Part shown: positions 5,751 to 6,854 of the stretch, piece after piece | Position numbering within the stretch: position 1 is the first letter of the stretch | Layout of the letters: each line of letters starts with the position of its first letter | Source: JAMLIN01 sp041676645 | GTDB lineage: Bacteria; Pseudomonadota; Gammaproteobacteria; Burkholderiales; Burkholderiaceae_E | Length of the DNA stretch: 6,854 nucleotides | NCBI GenBank assembly: GCA_041676645.1 | Contig: JBAYRO010000130.1 | Span: 1-6,854 of the forward strand | Direction: 5' to 3' | Notes under the pieces: model-generated | The model's input: the letters and a program-made list of their open reading frames with translations, nothing else | What the model was told of the DNA's origin: nothing | The model's database searches: none | Translations under genes and position numbers: made by a program

Positions 5751-6529
5751 CTGCCGCTCCAGCGCGGCGGCCGCTTCTCGGAAAACGCCAGCGGGCCCTC
5801 GACGACATCGTTCGAGGCCCGCATCGCGACCACCGCCGGATAGGCGGACTGGTTCTTCATCGCGGCGTCGAGGCTGGGTTCGTCCAGGCCGCGCAGCACG
5901 GTCTGCTTCGATGCCCGGATCGACATCGGGCTGAGCTCCAGGATCTGGGCCGCCAGGCGCCGCGCCGCGGGCATCAGGTCCGCGGCCGGCACCACCTCGT
6001 TGACGAAACCGAGTTCCCTGCCCTCGGCCGCGCCGACTCGCCGGCCAGTGAGGATCATGCCCATCGCCCGCTTCAGGCCGATGGCCCGCGGCAGCCGGTG
6101 CAGGCCGCCGGCGAGCGCGGCCAGGCCGACGCGCGGCTCGGGCAAGGCGAAGACGGCCTCTTCGGACGCGACGATCAGGTCGCAGGCGAGCGCGATCTCG
6201 AAGCCGCCGCCCATGGCGACGCCATTGACCGCCGCGATCAGCGGCTTGTCGAGACCGGTACGCAGGGTCAGTCCGGCGAAACCGCTCACCGGCCAGTCAC
6301 GCCGCCCGCCCGCCGCCTGCCACTTGAGGTCGTTGCCCGCGGAGAACGCGCGTTCGCCGGCGCCGGTGACGATCGCCACCCATTGCTCGGGGTCGTTGGC
6401 GAAATCGTTGAACACGCCGTCGAGCTCGAAGTGCGCCGGTGAATGCATGGCATTCATGACTTCGGGGCGATTGAGTGTGACGATGGTGAGCGGGCCTTCG
6501 CGCTCGACCTTGCAGAATTCATGTGCCAT
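5747..6529 (-). CDS. Enoyl-CoA hydratase/isomerase (crotonase) family protein, CaiD-like
   Basis: This 260-residue protein has the full crotonase fold length. The first oxyanion-hole segment is FSAGNDLKW (62-70); the second is NGVAMGGGFEIALACD (102-117). Both catalytic glutamates of hydratases appear to be present: Glu111 in GGGFE and Glu131 in ALPEPRVGL. TGRRVGAAEGRELGFVNEVV (161-180) and the ending EGPLAFSEKRPPRW closely resemble, from memory, carnitinyl-CoA dehydratase (CaiD) and its relatives. The likely reaction is reversible hydration of a trans-2-enoyl-CoA in the cytoplasm; the acyl group is unknown. No caiA/B/C neighbours are visible, so I do not assign carnitine metabolism. The ATG at 6529 has GGAGG 8 nt upstream. 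A nitrilase-type gene ends 102 nt upstream, and the 3' end overlaps the plus-strand membrane protein gene by 4 bp. One deviation is AALAGG (137-142) where classical hydratases have a Pro-Gly-x-Gly-Gly type turn. Confidence 0.94.
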   Translation of the reverse strand: MAHEFCKVEREGPLTIVTLNRPEVMNAMHSPAHFELDGVFNDFANDPEQWVAIVTGAGERAFSAGNDLKWQAAGGRRDWPVSGFAGLTLRTGLDKPLIAAVNGVAMGGGFEIALACDLIVASEEAVFALPEPRVGLAALAGGLHRLPRAIGLKRAMGMILTGRRVGAAEGRELGFVNEVVPAADLMPAARRLAAQILELSPMSIRASKQTVLRGLDEPSLDAAMKNQSAYPAVVAMRASNDVVEGPLAFSEKRPPRWSGS

Positions 6530-6537
6530 GGACGGTT

Positions 6538-6542
6538 CCTCC
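6538..6542 (-). promoter_or_regulatory. Ribosome binding site of the enoyl-CoA hydratase gene
   Basis: GGAGG lies 8 nt before the ATG at 6529, within CCGGAGGAACCG (6533-6544). The same 12-mer at the same spacing precedes the sulfurtransferase TTG start. Confidence 0.65.
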
Positions 6543-6570
6543 GGAGATTGTTTTCACAAGGCGAATCCTA

Positions 6571-6595
6571 ACCGGTGCTCGCCTCCGGCACCGGT
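6571..6595. repeat. Inverted repeat between the nitrilase and hydratase genes
   Basis: ACCGGTGC (6571-6578) and GCACCGGT (6588-6595) are perfect 8-bp complements with a 9-nt loop. The repeat lies 36 nt after the nitrilase stop and about 40 nt before the hydratase start. On the minus strand the stem is followed by TAGGATTCGC, not a T-run, so it could be a weak or factor-assisted terminator, an mRNA stem or an operator. Confidence 0.45.
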
Positions 6596-6631
6596 CGGCG
6601 GCGCGGGCGCGCGAACCTTCGCCGCCCGTCT

Positions 6632-6854
6632 TCAGCAATCGGCGATCGTCCAGGGACGATCGTGCCCGAGCGAAGGAAGCCGGCGCCGGCAGCGGGCGAC
6701 CTCGTCCAGATCGAGTTCGGCCAGCACGACACCCGGATCGGCCGCACGCTCGGCGATCACGACGCCCCAGGGGTCGACCACCAGGCTGTGGCCGTATGTC
6801 TCGCTGCCATCCTCGTGCCGGCCGTGCTGGGCAGGCGCGAGCACGAAGCAGCCG
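6632..6854 (-). CDS. Carbon-nitrogen hydrolase (nitrilase superfamily), C-terminal part only
   Basis: Only the last 73 residues lie in the window; the gene continues beyond the right edge. The visible part reads GCFVLAPAQHGRHEDGSETYGHSLVVDPWGVVIAE and so on, ending in LDEVARCRRRLPSLGHDRPW. This strongly matches the C-terminal region of Nit-type amidases of the nitrilase superfamily: the [E/S]ETYGHSLVVDPWG stretch and the RRRLPSLxHRRP-like tail are characteristic. Such enzymes hydrolyse amides, for example omega-amidase acting on alpha-ketoglutaramate or deaminated glutathione amidase. The catalytic Glu-Lys-Cys triad lies upstream of the visible part, so activity cannot be judged. The reading frame stays open to the window edge; the internal GTG at 6844 is not the start, because conserved residues (GCF) precede it. 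It may be co-transcribed with the hydratase, 102 nt downstream. Confidence 0.92.
   Translation of the reverse strand, partial: GCFVLAPAQHGRHEDGSETYGHSLVVDPWGVVIAERAADPGVVLAELDLDEVARCRRRLPSLGHDRPWTIADC

Noticed and set aside
5309..6442. A 377-residue plus-strand open frame beginning at the ATG at 5309 and running over the hydratase gene.
   Set aside because: It is out of frame with the hydrophobic four-helix gene, which has the GGAG and family-like composition, and the rest is antisense to the hydratase.
6549..6560. TTGT/ACAA half-sites around 6549-6560 as a small operator in front of the hydratase.
   Set aside because: Four-base arms with a four-base spacer are expected by chance and do not recur elsewhere in the window.
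1..6854. CRISPR arrays, tRNA genes, insertion sequences or att sites.
   Set aside because: No regularly spaced repeats, cloverleaf-like segment, transposase or integrase product, or flanking target duplications were seen; composition is uniform across the window.

Overview
The window is about two-thirds G+C by eye, densely packed, and has no gene-free stretch longer than about 140 bases. The gene families (MgtC/SapB, two-domain sulfurtransferase, crotonase, hot-dog fold protein, GNAT, MDR-type dehydrogenase) and the Shine-Dalgarno-led starts suggest a high-GC proteobacterium with an environmental, metabolically flexible lifestyle. That assignment is inference; no ribosomal or other taxonomic marker lies here. 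I see no mobile element, CRISPR array, tRNA or rRNA.

Layout. Eight of the nine genes are on the minus strand, so they read right to left. At the right edge is the C-terminal end of a nitrilase-type amidohydrolase (6632-6854). Then comes a CaiD-like enoyl-CoA hydratase (5747-6529). The single plus-strand gene, a small four-helix membrane protein (5346-5750), converges on the hydratase, and the two share a CTAG that supplies both stop codons. Divergent from the membrane protein is a second minus-strand series: GNAT acetyltransferase (4726-5205), zinc-free MDR dehydrogenase (3670-4695), double hot-dog protein (2620-3543), MgtC/SapB membrane protein (1904-2614), an uncharacterised protein with a possible Fe(II)/2-oxoglutarate oxygenase motif set (906-1862), and a two-domain sulfurtransferase with a TTG start (10-888). 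Spacings are 30, 126, 5, 41 and 17 nt. The last four genes look like one transcription unit, and the first two could feed into it.

The 140-bp divergent gap (5206-5345) carries the clearest non-coding signal: a 12-bp direct repeat in two copies at 17-bp period, each containing a CGGTACCG palindrome, abutting a perfect 9+3+9 inverted repeat. This looks like an operator region, but no regulator gene is in the window.

Functionally, the hydratase, hot-dog protein and dehydrogenase fit CoA-thioester or carbonyl metabolism, while MgtC, the sulfurtransferase and GNAT are more general. No single pathway is evident. The least understood parts are the 318-residue possible oxygenase, the hot-dog protein coupled to MgtC, and the divergent operator.
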